Assembly (NCBI GenBank): GCA_023443865.1
Contig: JAEZST010000011.1
Location: 434,001 to 498,000 of the forward strand
Source: Spirochaetota bacterium
GTDB lineage: Bacteria; Spirochaetota; Spirochaetia; Treponematales; Treponemataceae
Length of the DNA: 64,000 nt
Direction: 5' to 3'
Below the pieces are notes generated by a model, which saw only the letters and a list, made by a program, of their open reading frames with translations, made no database searches and was not told the origin of the DNA. The position numbers and the translations under genes were made by a program. Below are positions 55,255-64,000 of this stretch, in pieces (position 1 is the stretch's first letter; every line of letters starts with the position of its first letter).

Positions 55255-58200
55255 TTATCTCTTTTGCGCCGTTTCTATATAGCCATTGGTGCTTTCCTTG
55301 ATCTGGTACGCAAGCACCCCGTTCGAGGTTCCGTTGCCGTAACAGAATCCATAGTTAGTCGCCGTGTATCCGCTTCCTGTCTTAACATACGTTGAGGTAC
55401 CCGAAACGGAAGGAGCCAAAGCTCCCGTGCCGGCATTTTTCCAAACGCCTACGTTAATTCGGTCCTGGGGAACGGAACTCGCCGTCGGTAAGAGCGCGAT
55501 TTCCCAGGCTCCGGTATACTTGTCGGCGATTACCCCCGCGGGCGCCCGACTTGCAGTATTAGCGAGATAGGCGAATTTCGGGCGAACGGAAGACTGGGTG
55601 TAATACCCGATGTACGGAATGGCCACGCCCCCGACCATGGCCGTATCCAAGGTGATATTGGTACCGACGATTCCGTATGAATCGACCGTACAGGTTTCGG
55701 GCGTCACGTCCAAATACGAATCGAGATACGCGTACACAAGATCCGCATTGTTGATGTCGTACGCCGCCATATGGATCCCCCCGGCCGCGTCGACGGCAAT
55801 TTGGCAATATTCGCCCGCGTCGTTGAATATCACCCTCGGCGTAGACCATCCCGTTCCATCGGTCACGCCGGAACGATCTGTCGCGGGAGTGGTATTGTAA
55901 CTGTACAGCAAGCGGTGCAACGTGGCGTCATACCAAGCGATGACCACGACATCCGTGGTTTGGCTGGCTCCGGGAACGACGCCTATCGATACGTATTCTC
56001 CGGGATTGTTTCCCGTATTGCTTCCGGCGACCATGCTCTTATACGTCGTGTTATACGCCGGCGGGTAACCTGTCTGGTCGGTATCGCGGAAATTCGTGAA
56101 ATTCCCCTTCGTGTTCTGGGTATCGTTCAAATTACCGTACCGGAACCGTATCTCCGCGTTAAGATCGTCAAAATAGGCCAGATAGATATTGGTAGACGTT
56201 CCATGGCGCGTCGTCGCGTACTGAGGCGAAAGGATCCGGTATTTATTGAAATCGATAACGCCCCCGTTGTCCTGCCCAATCGATTCCATGCGCAGCGCGT
56301 TAACTCCGTCATACGAACCCGATTGCGACCGGCCGCTTCGGCCCCAACGGTCGGTCATGAACGAGAATTTATCGGCCGATCCGGAGTTAATGTCGCCGCC
56401 GGCCGCCGATCCATAGGTGCGTCCCGTTGCGTCATACGCGAAGGCGATCGAAGTCATGAAATCGTAACTGGCTTGCCAGTATATGTATGAGTATTCGGTG
56501 CCCCCGACGGTACCTCCCATGCTGTAATACAGCGGACCGTTCGTGAATGCGAAGCCGATCAATCCCGATGAGGGATTAATCTTCATGACCGGGTTTTCCA
56601 CGCGGCCGGATATGGGAACGGCCGCCCTGTTGTTGAAACTCCACACGTCAAGCGTAATATCGTCCGTCAGGAGTTCGTTATTATCCCCGTTCGGAAGAAC
56701 GTTATAGGCCGCGGAGTTTGAGTTACCATTATTCAATAAGGCTACCCCGTTCACCGCGAGGACAAGGTTTCCCGACGCGGCCGCGGACATGGGAACGGTA
56801 ACGACTCCGCCCGCGCTGCTTTCCCCGGTAATGCCCGCCACGTCGGCGCCGGTAAGATTGAAGCCGTTAAGAGTAATCGAATCCGCAGCGTTGACGGGAT
56901 AACGTCCTAATGCGGTACGATCGAATACCGAAGGATTGCTGGCCTTCAGGCTCGATAATCTGGTCGTAACGCGGTTAACGTACGGCACCACGTCCACCTG
57001 GTAGGAAGGAACGTTGTTGGTCGTCACGCTTCCGGTCGAGTTGGCGGTCTCGCTGGATGCGTTGGGGCGCCGGTCCACCGCTATGATGCGGATCTGCCGG
57101 TCCGCGGCAGCCACGCCCGTTACGCGCGAGCTGTCCCAATCGAGGCGCCAGTGCACCAGGTGTCCGCCCTGATCGAGGTAATCCTGATCGAGGGTAAGGG
57201 ACCAGCCCTGGCTTTCCACCGTGGCGGCCACGGGTTCCCAGAGGCCGGTTGTCGTGTTGAAGGTCGCGAGGCGCGTATAGGTCCTGCCCAGCGTTTCCAG
57301 GGTACCGTCTCCGTCGGTGTCGAATTGGTTGGACGTAGTGGCGGCGTTCGTGAACGCGAAACCGCTCGTGTTGCCGTTTCCGATGAACATCCAGATCGAC
57401 GAGAGGCGTTGGTCGTCGTAGACCGTGCCACGTACGCTGACGCGGCCAGAAACCTTCGGGTCGAGATCGTACACGCCGGACGCCTGGTTGAATGTGCCAA
57501 CGGGCAAGTCCGCCTCGAGTTCCACGTGGCCGTTGTCCTTGGAGCCTCCGTAGAGCGAATTGTTACCCATGCCGGTTCCCGTCCAGAAGAAGGGCGAAAT
57601 GGCCGCGCGGGGGTTCACCCCGTCGGTTACGTCGATCTGAATCGGCATGGTGAGGACCGCGTACTGGCTGTCGGTGCCGCGGGTGGTCTCCTCGGTGGAG
57701 TCCCAGATGCGTATGACGAGGGTACGCGCCGCGCCCACGACGGTGGTAATAGTATCGCCGACCGCCGTAAGCTGTGCCGCGGTAAGGTCGATGGCATTGA
57801 TTCCGGCGACTTCCGAGTCCCGGAGGTACGTATTGGTCCCCCCGTTCGTTAAGTCATGGCCGGTCACGGCCGTCCCGCCGTCGGAATCGAGGTACATCAC
57901 GTAATCGAGGATTCCGTTTCCGCCCACCACGTCGATATCCACGGAAGTGCGGCCCTTGGCGATGAAGGAGCTCGAGGCTACCGTCGCCACGGCCTGCTCG
58001 TTGCCGAGCCCGTCCAGGGCGCTATACGCCGGGACGCGCTCGCCGGCGGAAACGGAGCCGTTGCCGTCCAGGTCGGTGCCGAGGGTGACCGCGGCGAGCA
58101 TGGGACGGTTATTCTGGACGCTGGTGGATACCAAGCCCGAGGCATAGTTGCCCGCCTTGTCGTAGGCCACCCAGTGAATCTCGATGGGACCGTCGGGAAC

Positions 58201-61200
58201 GTTCCGCGAATCGATTGAGGCGGTCCAGGAATACAGGCCGCCGGACCGTTCCACGGCCTCGATAAGCCCGTCGCCGTCGTCGTTGGCGATGGACACGAGG
58301 GTATCGCCCGACCAAACGGGGGACTCGACCTTAAGGTTGTCCACCACGAGGGCATAGGCGATGTAGGCGTCCGTAACGGAAACGTCCACGGGATCGGCCC
58401 ACTGGATGGAGCCCGTCGCATGGTCGACCGCGGAGATAAGGCGGTCGATGCCGCCGATTCTCACGAGCCCGCCCCGACGGACGTTGAGGTTTCCGATAAT
58501 GGAGTTCGCCCGCAAGGTATACTGGTCGGGCCGCGCGAAGCCGGCGCTCGCCGAGGATATCGCGAGGCGCGGCAGGCCGTTCACCATGGTAAGGCCCGAA
58601 AGATAGGTGCGATTGGCGTTGCCCGTCCTCGTTTCCATGGGGTTATACACCCGGTCGCCGGTATCGGGGGTGACGTTCCGCTCGAAGTAGAAGGCCACGC
58701 GCTCGAAGCCGCTGCCCGATTCGTTGACCGTGGAAGCGAAGGTATAGGTATTGTTGCTCTGGACCACGGGAGTTGCCCCCGTTATCGCCGCGCCCGAATG
58801 GGTCAGCGTGGAAACGGTCGGGTTCTCGTTATCGTAATTTATGCGAACCGTGGTGGTACTCGAAAGCTGGGGAGAGTTATTGTCCAGGGCCGTAATGGTA
58901 AACTGGATGTCTCCCGTGGAGCCCGCGACGGTGGCGAGGGGGATATTGAGGATATAGTTGCCCACTCCCACGTCGCCGGCGGTGCCCGCGGTGAACCAAG
59001 AGGGATTCGCCGCGAGGGAGCCGGTAATGTCGCCCGCGAGGGTAATGGCGGCGATTCCGCTTTCGTCGTCCACGGAGCCCGAGAGGGTCCAGTTGCCGCT
59101 AACCCACATGTCCGCCTGATACGGCTGTACCGTGGCTCCCTGCGTAATGGCCAGGGGCCGCAGGGAGCCGATCTTCGGGACGTTTTGGTCCACGTCGATC
59201 ACGTAGGGGCCTACCCAAGTTCCGTCCACGGGGGTCGCGTTGATGTCCCGGGCCCGCACGCGGAAGGATATCCTGCGGAGCAGCTCCTCTACCGTGCCGG
59301 TACCGGCTGCCGCCGCCCCCGAAGAGGTCGCGCGGAATTCGGTGCCCACGTTGTTGTCGCTTGCGCCCAGGGCGGTATAATCGGTTCCGTTCACGGTAAC
59401 GATGCGGTACACGCTGCCGTTCCGGATAGCGGTGGCCGCGACGGTCCCGACGACGGGGTTAAACTCGCCCGCGGTATTGATGCTGCGGTTCCAGCTAATG
59501 GTACCGCTCGCGAGCTGCCCGTTATTGGAGTTAAACCAGTCCGTACCGTTGGAGGCCACGTCGGAGGCGTCGAACGACCCGTCGTTGTTCACGTCTATCT
59601 GCATCCATACGGAAGCCACGCCGTCGTCGTCCTCCGAAGACCCGAACACGCGGATAATGCCGCCCATAACGCGGTTGGCGTCCATGGGATCGGGATAGAC
59701 CACGGTGACCTTGGGCCTGTCCCCGGAGGGATCGACCTTAAGGACGTAGTTGGAGGTTGAGGTTACCGTCACGTTGCCCGCGTTGTCCTCGACGCGCATG
59801 ACGACGGGAACGAGCCACAGGCCGAGATCGGCCCCGGTTCCGGCGGTTCCGTACGTCGCGTTGGCGTAGGTATCGATCTTGTTCGCCCCGGTAAAGTTGA
59901 TCTGCCAGGCGATGTAGGGGGCCGAGGAGCTCACGTTCTGCCAGGCGGCGGAAGCGGGATCGAGATCCGCGTTAATGCCGACCTGGTACCTCACGGACTT
60001 GAGGCCTGAGCCGAGACCGTCGTCCGCGAGGCCCTTAACCTCGATGTCGCCGTTCACGGTGGAATTGACCACCGGGCTCTGGTGCGTCACCGTGGGCGCG
60101 GCGTTGTCGATCAATATGGTCCGGGTGGCCGTCGTTTGCAGGTCGGAGTTGTCGGTCACGGTCACCGTGAGGGACACGTAGCCGTCCGCCGCGAGGCTCA
60201 CGTCTATGGCCCCGGTCGTGAAGAGTTGGGTGCGTACCGTGCCCGTGTCGCTTCCGGTCCCGTCACGGGTAGCGGTGAAGGAAACGCCCGCGGCGTTAGT
60301 GGCCGCGCCGAAGGTAGTGAAATTGGTGGCGGCGACCGTCTCGATCTGGTACACCCCGCCGCGCTTAATGTCCGTGGCGTTGACGATCGGCGCGTTGGTG
60401 AAGGTACCGGAAGCCGTGAAGGGCGAGCCGGCGACGCCGGGTACGGTGACGGAGACGCTCTTTATGCCGTTCGCGTCCGTTGCGGTAATGCCAACGGCGA
60501 ACCGCTGGGCGCTGCCTCCGAAGGGGGCGTTGTTCGCGAGCGTTCCGGTAAAGGCGTCGGCGGCGTACGTAAAGGGAGACTGCCGGTCCACGAGAATGGA
60601 ACTGCCCACTTCCGGGGTTACCGTGTCAACGCGGAAGGTTACGGGAGCGCTCACCGTCGAGGCGCCGTAGCGAACGTAGGGCTCGTCCGCGGCGTCGGTG
60701 GTAAAGGTGGTCCCGCCGGTATCGGCCACGCGGAAGTATAGGGTTTTCTGCCCGTCTCCGGCGGAGGCGTTATAGCTCCACATTCCCCCGGTAAGCGTGA
60801 CCGCGGTCCAGGAAGAGCCGTTTTCGGAAACCGAGAGCCCGGCCACCCCGTCGTCGTCGCTCACGGTACCGTACACGGTATTGATGAGCTTGAGGGTCGT
60901 GGAGCCGTCCACGTTCACGTTGGTTAGGGTTACCGTGGGACGGTCGGAGTCCTGATCGACCGTGAGGGTGCGTTCCACGTCGGTGACGTTGCCCGCTACG
61001 TCGACGCCATGGGCCCGTACGCGGAGTTGGAGCCCCGCGGCCCCGGCGTCGCTATCGTAGTTAGCCGCCGCGAGGGTAATCGGCGCGGTCTGGAAGCCGC
61101 TGTGGGTCCAGGTGGTATCGAAGGCCATGGTTCCCGTCTCGGCGGCGATCCACTGCCACGAGCCGGCGGTAAACGTATATACCTGGAGCGTCATGGAATC

Positions 61201-64000
61201 CATGCCGTTCGTATCGCTCGCGGAACCGCTCAACGAGAAGGTCTTATTGACCGTGTTGCCGGTGGCATGGGAGCTAAAGGTGACGGTCGGGGCGGTCTGG
61301 TCGATGATGATCGACTGGCCCATGACGACGGAGCGCCTCCCCGCCGCGTCCGTAACGCGGAGGTAAATCTTCCGGTTGCCCGCGGCGAGGCCGGAAAGGT
61401 CCGTCACGGAGACCGTGGCGGTTCCCGCGACTATTGGCTCGCTATACACGGTGCCGGCGGCGAAATCCGAATCGCCTGCCTTCGCTTCGAGGAGCACGGG
61501 CCCGCTGGTGGCGTCGGTAGCGGTTACGGTGATGTCGAGCGAGCCCGCGCCGTTATCCACGGGAATAAGGAGGGGGCTCGTAATGTCGAAATCCGGGTCG
61601 ATCGTATCGATCCAGACGGTTTGGTCGGTCCTCGGGGTCGCGCCGATCGAGGGTGCGCTCGCGTTTCCGGCGCGGTCCACGGCCCGAACCTGCAGCCGAT
61701 TGTCGTTCCCGTCGGCGAAGGTAGCGGTGCCCGAGAAGGTAGCGGTGCCGGTCAGGTTGGACCAGGCGCCCCAGGAGATTCCGTTATCGGCGGAAACCCG
61801 GTATTCAACGTAAGAAAGCCCGCTTCCCCCGGTATCGGAGGCGCTGCCGCTCAGGGCCTGGCTACCCGCGGTAAACCAGGTTCCGTGTACGTTGGTTAAG
61901 GCGGTTACGGTCGGGTTCGTTTTATCTATCAGGACGTTTCTGGTCTGGCTCGAGGTCTTCCCCGCCGCGTCGGTCGCGGTAAAGACGAGCGTGTAGGGTC
62001 CCTCGGCCCTGGAATCGGTGTCGAAGGTATAGGACCAGGACGTGCCCGAAGGGATAATGGCTTCCGGCGTACCTTCCGGAGTACCGTTCACGCTCACGCT
62101 CACGCTCAGCGTGGGCGCCGCGCTGGTATTGGAATCGCTTATAGACCCGCCGAAGATAAGGTCCGCGTTCCGGTACTGGGTATCGGTTGAGCCTATAGCC
62201 GACTCGGTAAGCGTCGGCGGAGCCACGTCATAGTAGAAGTTAACGGAGGCGAGCCCCTCGTTCCCGAGCCTATCGGTTGAACGGACCCACAGGGTTTTCG
62301 GGCCTTCGATCGCGCCGAGATCCACGTTGGAGGCGCTCCAGTTTATGATCGCGTCCAGGGAACCGAGCGCCGTCCACGGCCCCGCGGCAGATACCAGGCT
62401 GTATTCCGCGTCAACGTTCGCCGAAGAGGCAAAGCCGACGCCGCCGGTATCGCGGCTCGTTCCCGAAATGCTCGTGAACTGGGTCGTTGACGATTCGCCG
62501 GAACCGGGCGAGGCGATGGCCACCGTCGGGGCGGTCGTATCGATGGTAACGGTCTTGGCTATCGTCGTGGTAAGGCCCGAGGAATCCTGGGCGATGAACG
62601 TCAGTTCCCAGTTTCCGTCGTTACCCGCCACCGTCTGGGTGTAGGTCCAGGCGCCGAGCGAGGGCGTAATCGGCACGTCCGCGAGGGAAACGCCGTTTCG
62701 CTTCCGCTTAAGGGTCAGGGGCGCGCTTCCGTGAAGGGCGAGGTTATCCGAGATGGAACCCGAGTAGGTAAGGTTAATCCTGGTTTCGGCCGTGTTATTC
62801 TCGACCGTCTCCGTGAAAAGCGGCGCCGTGGCGTCGACCCTGACGGTATGGGGCCCGCTCACCGCGCTAACGTTGCCCGCGCGGTCTATGGACCGGAGAT
62901 AGAGCTGGTTCGCGGCGCTCTGGGGGAAGGTAATCGTCCCTACCCAGTTCGTGGTCCCGCTTAAATCGGTCCAGGTAGCGTTGTCCAGCGAGTACTGCAC
63001 CGAGGCGACCCCGGTATTCACGGTTCCCGCCGTATCGGCGGCCGATCCGCCCACGGTAACGTCGGTAAAACGCTGCCAGTCGGTCAGGTTCGTCGAGAGG
63101 GATACCGTCGGATCGGTCTTATCAAGCGATACCGTTCGGGTTACCGAACTATGCCTGCCGGCGGCGTCGGTGGCGGTAAACGTAAGGGTATAGGTACCCT
63201 CGGCCCGCGAGTCAGCGTCGAAAGAATAGGACCAGGCGCCTCCGGTAACCGCGACCGCGCCCATCGGAACGCCGTCTATGGTCAACGCCAGGGTGGGCAG
63301 CGCGCTGGCGTTCGTGTCGGTCAGCGTTCCGCTGAAGCTTACGTCGGCGTTGGAGTAGCGGATATCGGTGTTGCCAACGAGGGTCTCGGCGAGAGCGGGA
63401 TTCGCGTGGTCAGCCATAAAGGTCCCGCTCGACGAGGCGGAAACGTTGCCCGCCACGTCGGTAGCCCGTACGTATACCGTCCGGGTCCCTTCAGCAAGCG
63501 CCGACGCCCCAATGTCCGTCTTATACCAAACGGTCGTGCCGTTCAGGGCAAACCAATCTGCCCCGCCGTTCACGGAATATTCCACCTTATCGACGCCGCT
63601 GGAGGCGTGTACTGAGGCGTCGCTGGCGGTACCGCTCACCGATAGGCTGGTGTCCGCGTAGTAGCCGCCCGCGAAGGCGGCGATGCTTACCGAGGGCGCG
63701 ACCGTGTCGATAAGCACGGTCCGGGCGGTCTCGGTCTCGCGGTTCGCTTGGTCGACGGCGGCGATCGTGTAGACCCACAGCCCCTCGAGGGCATGGCCGG
63801 AGGCCGCGACGGGATAGCTGTGGCTAAAGTTCTGCAGATTGTCCGCGGCAGTCCAGGACGCGGAATACAGCGTTCCCTGGGAAACGCCGTCGCGGGTCGC
63901 AGTGAGCGTGAGCGATTTCAGCGCGTTGGTATCGGAAGCGGCAATGTCCAGATCGAAATCGCCGGTCTGGAAAACCTGCTCGGTACCCACGCTGCCCGTG
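55255..64000 (-). CDS. Giant Ig-like repeat surface protein (5' part outside window)
   Basis: The frame is open from the right window edge to a stop at 55255, over 2900 codons. The first two thirds contain many copies of a bacterial Ig-like repeat with the recurring linkers VDTTAPTV, DKTDPTVS and RAVDRAGN, each about 95-105 residues. Two copies of a different motif are inserted: GGVYQIETVAATNFTTFGAA and GSVYRIVTVNGTDYTALGAS, each followed by NxxGxxFxAT and TGTV, a motif I know from phage tail proteins. The last 600 residues (LITEDD-type, then YLAYFDDLNAEIRFRYG, HMAAYDINNADLVYA) look like a beta-propeller. Secretion signals are not visible here. It is probably a surface adhesin. Confidence 0.85.
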   Translation of the reverse strand, partial: TGSVGTEQVFQTGDFDLDIAASDTNALKSLTLTATRDGVSQGTLYSASWTAADNLQNFSHSYPVAASGHALEGLWVYTIAAVDQANRETETARTVLIDTVAPSVSIAAFAGGYYADTSLSVSGTASDASVHASSGVDKVEYSVNGGADWFALNGTTVWYKTDIGASALAEGTRTVYVRATDVAGNVSASSSGTFMADHANPALAETLVGNTDIRYSNADVSFSGTLTDTNASALPTLALTIDGVPMGAVAVTGGAWSYSFDADSRAEGTYTLTFTATDAAGRHSSVTRTVSLDKTDPTVSLSTNLTDWQRFTDVTVGGSAADTAGTVNTGVASVQYSLDNATWTDLSGTTNWVGTITFPQSAANQLYLRSIDRAGNVSAVSGPHTVRVDATAPLFTETVENNTAETRINLTYSGSISDNLALHGSAPLTLKRKRNGVSLADVPITPSLGAWTYTQTVAGNDGNWELTFIAQDSSGLTTTIAKTVTIDTTAPTVAIASPGSGESSTTQFTSISGTSRDTGGVGFASSANVDAEYSLVSAAGPWTALGSLDAIINWSASNVDLGAIEGPKTLWVRSTDRLGNEGLASVNFYYDVAPPTLTESAIGSTDTQYRNADLIFGGSISDSNTSAAPTLSVSVSVNGTPEGTPEAIIPSGTSWSYTFDTDSRAEGPYTLVFTATDAAGKTSSQTRNVLIDKTNPTVTALTNVHGTWFTAGSQALSGSASDTGGSGLSYVEYRVSADNGISWGAWSNLTGTATFSGTATFADGNDNRLQVRAVDRAGNASAPSIGATPRTDQTVWIDTIDPDFDITSPLLIPVDNGAGSLDITVTATDATSGPVLLEAKAGDSDFAAGTVYSEPIVAGTATVSVTDLSGLAAGNRKIYLRVTDAAGRRSVVMGQSIIIDQTAPTVTFSSHATGNTVNKTFSLSGSASDTNGMDSMTLQVYTFTAGSWQWIAAETGTMAFDTTWTHSGFQTAPITLAAANYDSDAGAAGLQLRVRAHGVDVAGNVTDVERTLTVDQDSDRPTVTLTNVNVDGSTTLKLINTVYGTVSDDDGVAGLSVSENGSSWTAVTLTGGMWSYNASAGDGQKTLYFRVADTGGTTFTTDAADEPYVRYGASTVSAPVTFRVDTVTPEVGSSILVDRQSPFTYAADAFTGTLANNAPFGGSAQRFAVGITATDANGIKSVSVTVPGVAGSPFTASGTFTNAPIVNATDIKRGGVYQIETVAATNFTTFGAATNAAGVSFTATRDGTGSDTGTVRTQLFTTGAIDVSLAADGYVSLTVTVTDNSDLQTTATRTILIDNAAPTVTHQSPVVNSTVNGDIEVKGLADDGLGSGLKSVRYQVGINADLDPASAAWQNVSSSAPYIAWQINFTGANKIDTYANATYGTAGTGADLGLWLVPVVMRVEDNAGNVTVTSTSNYVLKVDPSGDRPKVTVVYPDPMDANRVMGGIIRVFGSSEDDDGVASVWMQIDVNNDGSFDASDVASNGTDWFNSNNGQLASGTISWNRSINTAGEFNPVVGTVAATAIRNGSVYRIVTVNGTDYTALGASDNNVGTEFRATSSGAAAAGTGTVEELLRRISFRVRARDINATPVDGTWVGPYVIDVDQNVPKIGSLRPLAITQGATVQPYQADMWVSGNWTLSGSVDDESGIAAITLAGDITGSLAANPSWFTAGTAGDVGVGNYILNIPLATVAGSTGDIQFTITALDNNSPQLSSTTTVRINYDNENPTVSTLTHSGAAITGATPVVQSNNTYTFASTVNESGSGFERVAFYFERNVTPDTGDRVYNPMETRTGNANRTYLSGLTMVNGLPRLAISSASAGFARPDQYTLRANSIIGNLNVRRGGLVRIGGIDRLISAVDHATGSIQWADPVDVSVTDAYIAYALVVDNLKVESPVWSGDTLVSIANDDGDGLIEAVERSGGLYSWTASIDSRNVPDGPIEIHWVAYDKAGNYASGLVSTSVQNNRPMLAAVTLGTDLDGNGSVSAGERVPAYSALDGLGNEQAVATVASSSFIAKGRTSVDIDVVGGNGILDYVMYLDSDGGTAVTGHDLTNGGTNTYLRDSEVAGINAIDLTAAQLTAVGDTITTVVGAARTLVIRIWDSTEETTRGTDSQYAVLTMPIQIDVTDGVNPRAAISPFFWTGTGMGNNSLYGGSKDNGHVELEADLPVGTFNQASGVYDLDPKVSGRVSVRGTVYDDQRLSSIWMFIGNGNTSGFAFTNAATTSNQFDTDGDGTLETLGRTYTRLATFNTTTGLWEPVAATVESQGWSLTLDQDYLDQGGHLVHWRLDWDSSRVTGVAAADRQIRIIAVDRRPNASSETANSTGSVTTNNVPSYQVDVVPYVNRVTTRLSSLKASNPSVFDRTALGRYPVNAADSITLNGFNLTGADVAGITGESSAGGVVTVPMSAAASGNLVLAVNGVALLNNGNSNSAAYNVLPNGDNNELLTDDITLDVWSFNNRAAVPISGRVENPVMKINPSSGLIGFAFTNGPLYYSMGGTVGGTEYSYIYWQASYDFMTSIAFAYDATGRTYGSAAGGDINSGSADKFSFMTDRWGRSGRSQSGSYDGVNALRMESIGQDNGGVIDFNKYRILSPQYATTRHGTSTNIYLAYFDDLNAEIRFRYGNLNDTQNTKGNFTNFRDTDQTGYPPAYNTTYKSMVAGSNTGNNPGEYVSIGVVPGASQTTDVVVIAWYDATLHRLLYSYNTTPATDRSGVTDGTGWSTPRVIFNDAGEYCQIAVDAAGGIHMAAYDINNADLVYAYLDSYLDVTPETCTVDSYGIVGTNITLDTAMVGGVAIPYIGYYTQSSVRPKFAYLANTASRAPAGVIADKYTGAWEIALLPTASSVPQDRINVGVWKNAGTGALAPSVSGTSTYVKTGSGYTATNYGFCYGNGTSNGVLAYQIKESTNGYIETAQKR

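Noticed and set aside
58420..59760. 446-codon plus-strand frame
   Set aside because: Antisense shadow of the giant Ig-repeat gene; no start signal or domain.
1..64000. CRISPR arrays, tRNA and rRNA genes
   Set aside because: No regular direct-repeat/spacer array, and no tRNA- or rRNA-like sequence was recognised on reading.

Overview
The window is a high-GC bacterial chromosome segment interrupted by a complete-looking Mu-like transposable prophage. The host is probably an anaerobic spirochaete of the Treponema/Spirochaeta type. This rests on a long-form nucleoside diphosphate kinase, a giant Ig-repeat surface protein and the gene style; it is inference, not proof.

Left chromosomal part (1-10043): a truncated nucleoside diphosphate kinase, an O6-alkylguanine-DNA alkyltransferase, a three-gene glycine betaine/proline ABC importer (opuAC-opuAA-opuAB, minus strand), an AAC(3)-type acetyltransferase, a class V PLP aminotransferase, an MFS transporter, and a membrane protein with a degenerate class III cyclase-like domain.

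Prophage (about 10044-46130, ends approximate). Its left end carries five 14-bp repeats that look like transposase sites. These are followed by a repressor with divergent promoters and palindromic operators, a Ner-like protein, MuA-type DDE transposase, MuB ATPase, accessory small genes, GemA and a Mor-like activator. A middle block holds a first diversity-generating retroelement (DGR) target gene, DUF2786-like and DUF4406-like genes, and a membrane protein. Then come lysis genes (holin-like, overlapping Rz/Rz1), terminase, portal, gpF-like head protein, C39-like peptidase, protease/scaffold with an internal start, capsid genes, and a contractile-tail cassette. The cassette includes sheath, tube, a tail chaperone with a CCCTTTC -1 frameshift site, tape measure, baseplate and fibres.

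The right end of the prophage carries a full DGR: target gene 2 with its variable repeat, avd, template repeat (TR), a structured spacer RNA and a DGR-type reverse transcriptase. The RT gene overlaps a D12-class DNA adenine methyltransferase by 4 bp. Both variable repeats are 115 bp and match the TR. They differ from it by 14 substitutions each at TR adenines, plus one C-to-T in VR2. VR1 lies 26 kb from the TR in the middle-gene region. DGR plus adenine methylase sit where phage Mu carries its invertible tail-fibre segment and mom.

Right chromosomal part (46131-64000): a MarR-type regulator with an upstream palindrome, translationally coupled to hgcA and followed by hgcB, the corrinoid protein/ferredoxin pair that methylates mercury. 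Next are recQ, DUF4180-like and DUF1801-like genes, a lipoprotein, a PutP-type sodium/proline symporter, a flavin-binding PPOX-fold protein and a membrane-anchored solute-binding-like protein. The window ends in the 3' part of a giant gene (over 2900 codons) encoding Ig-like repeats with a propeller-like C-terminus. OpuA plus PutP point to osmolyte uptake; hgcAB points to an anaerobe.
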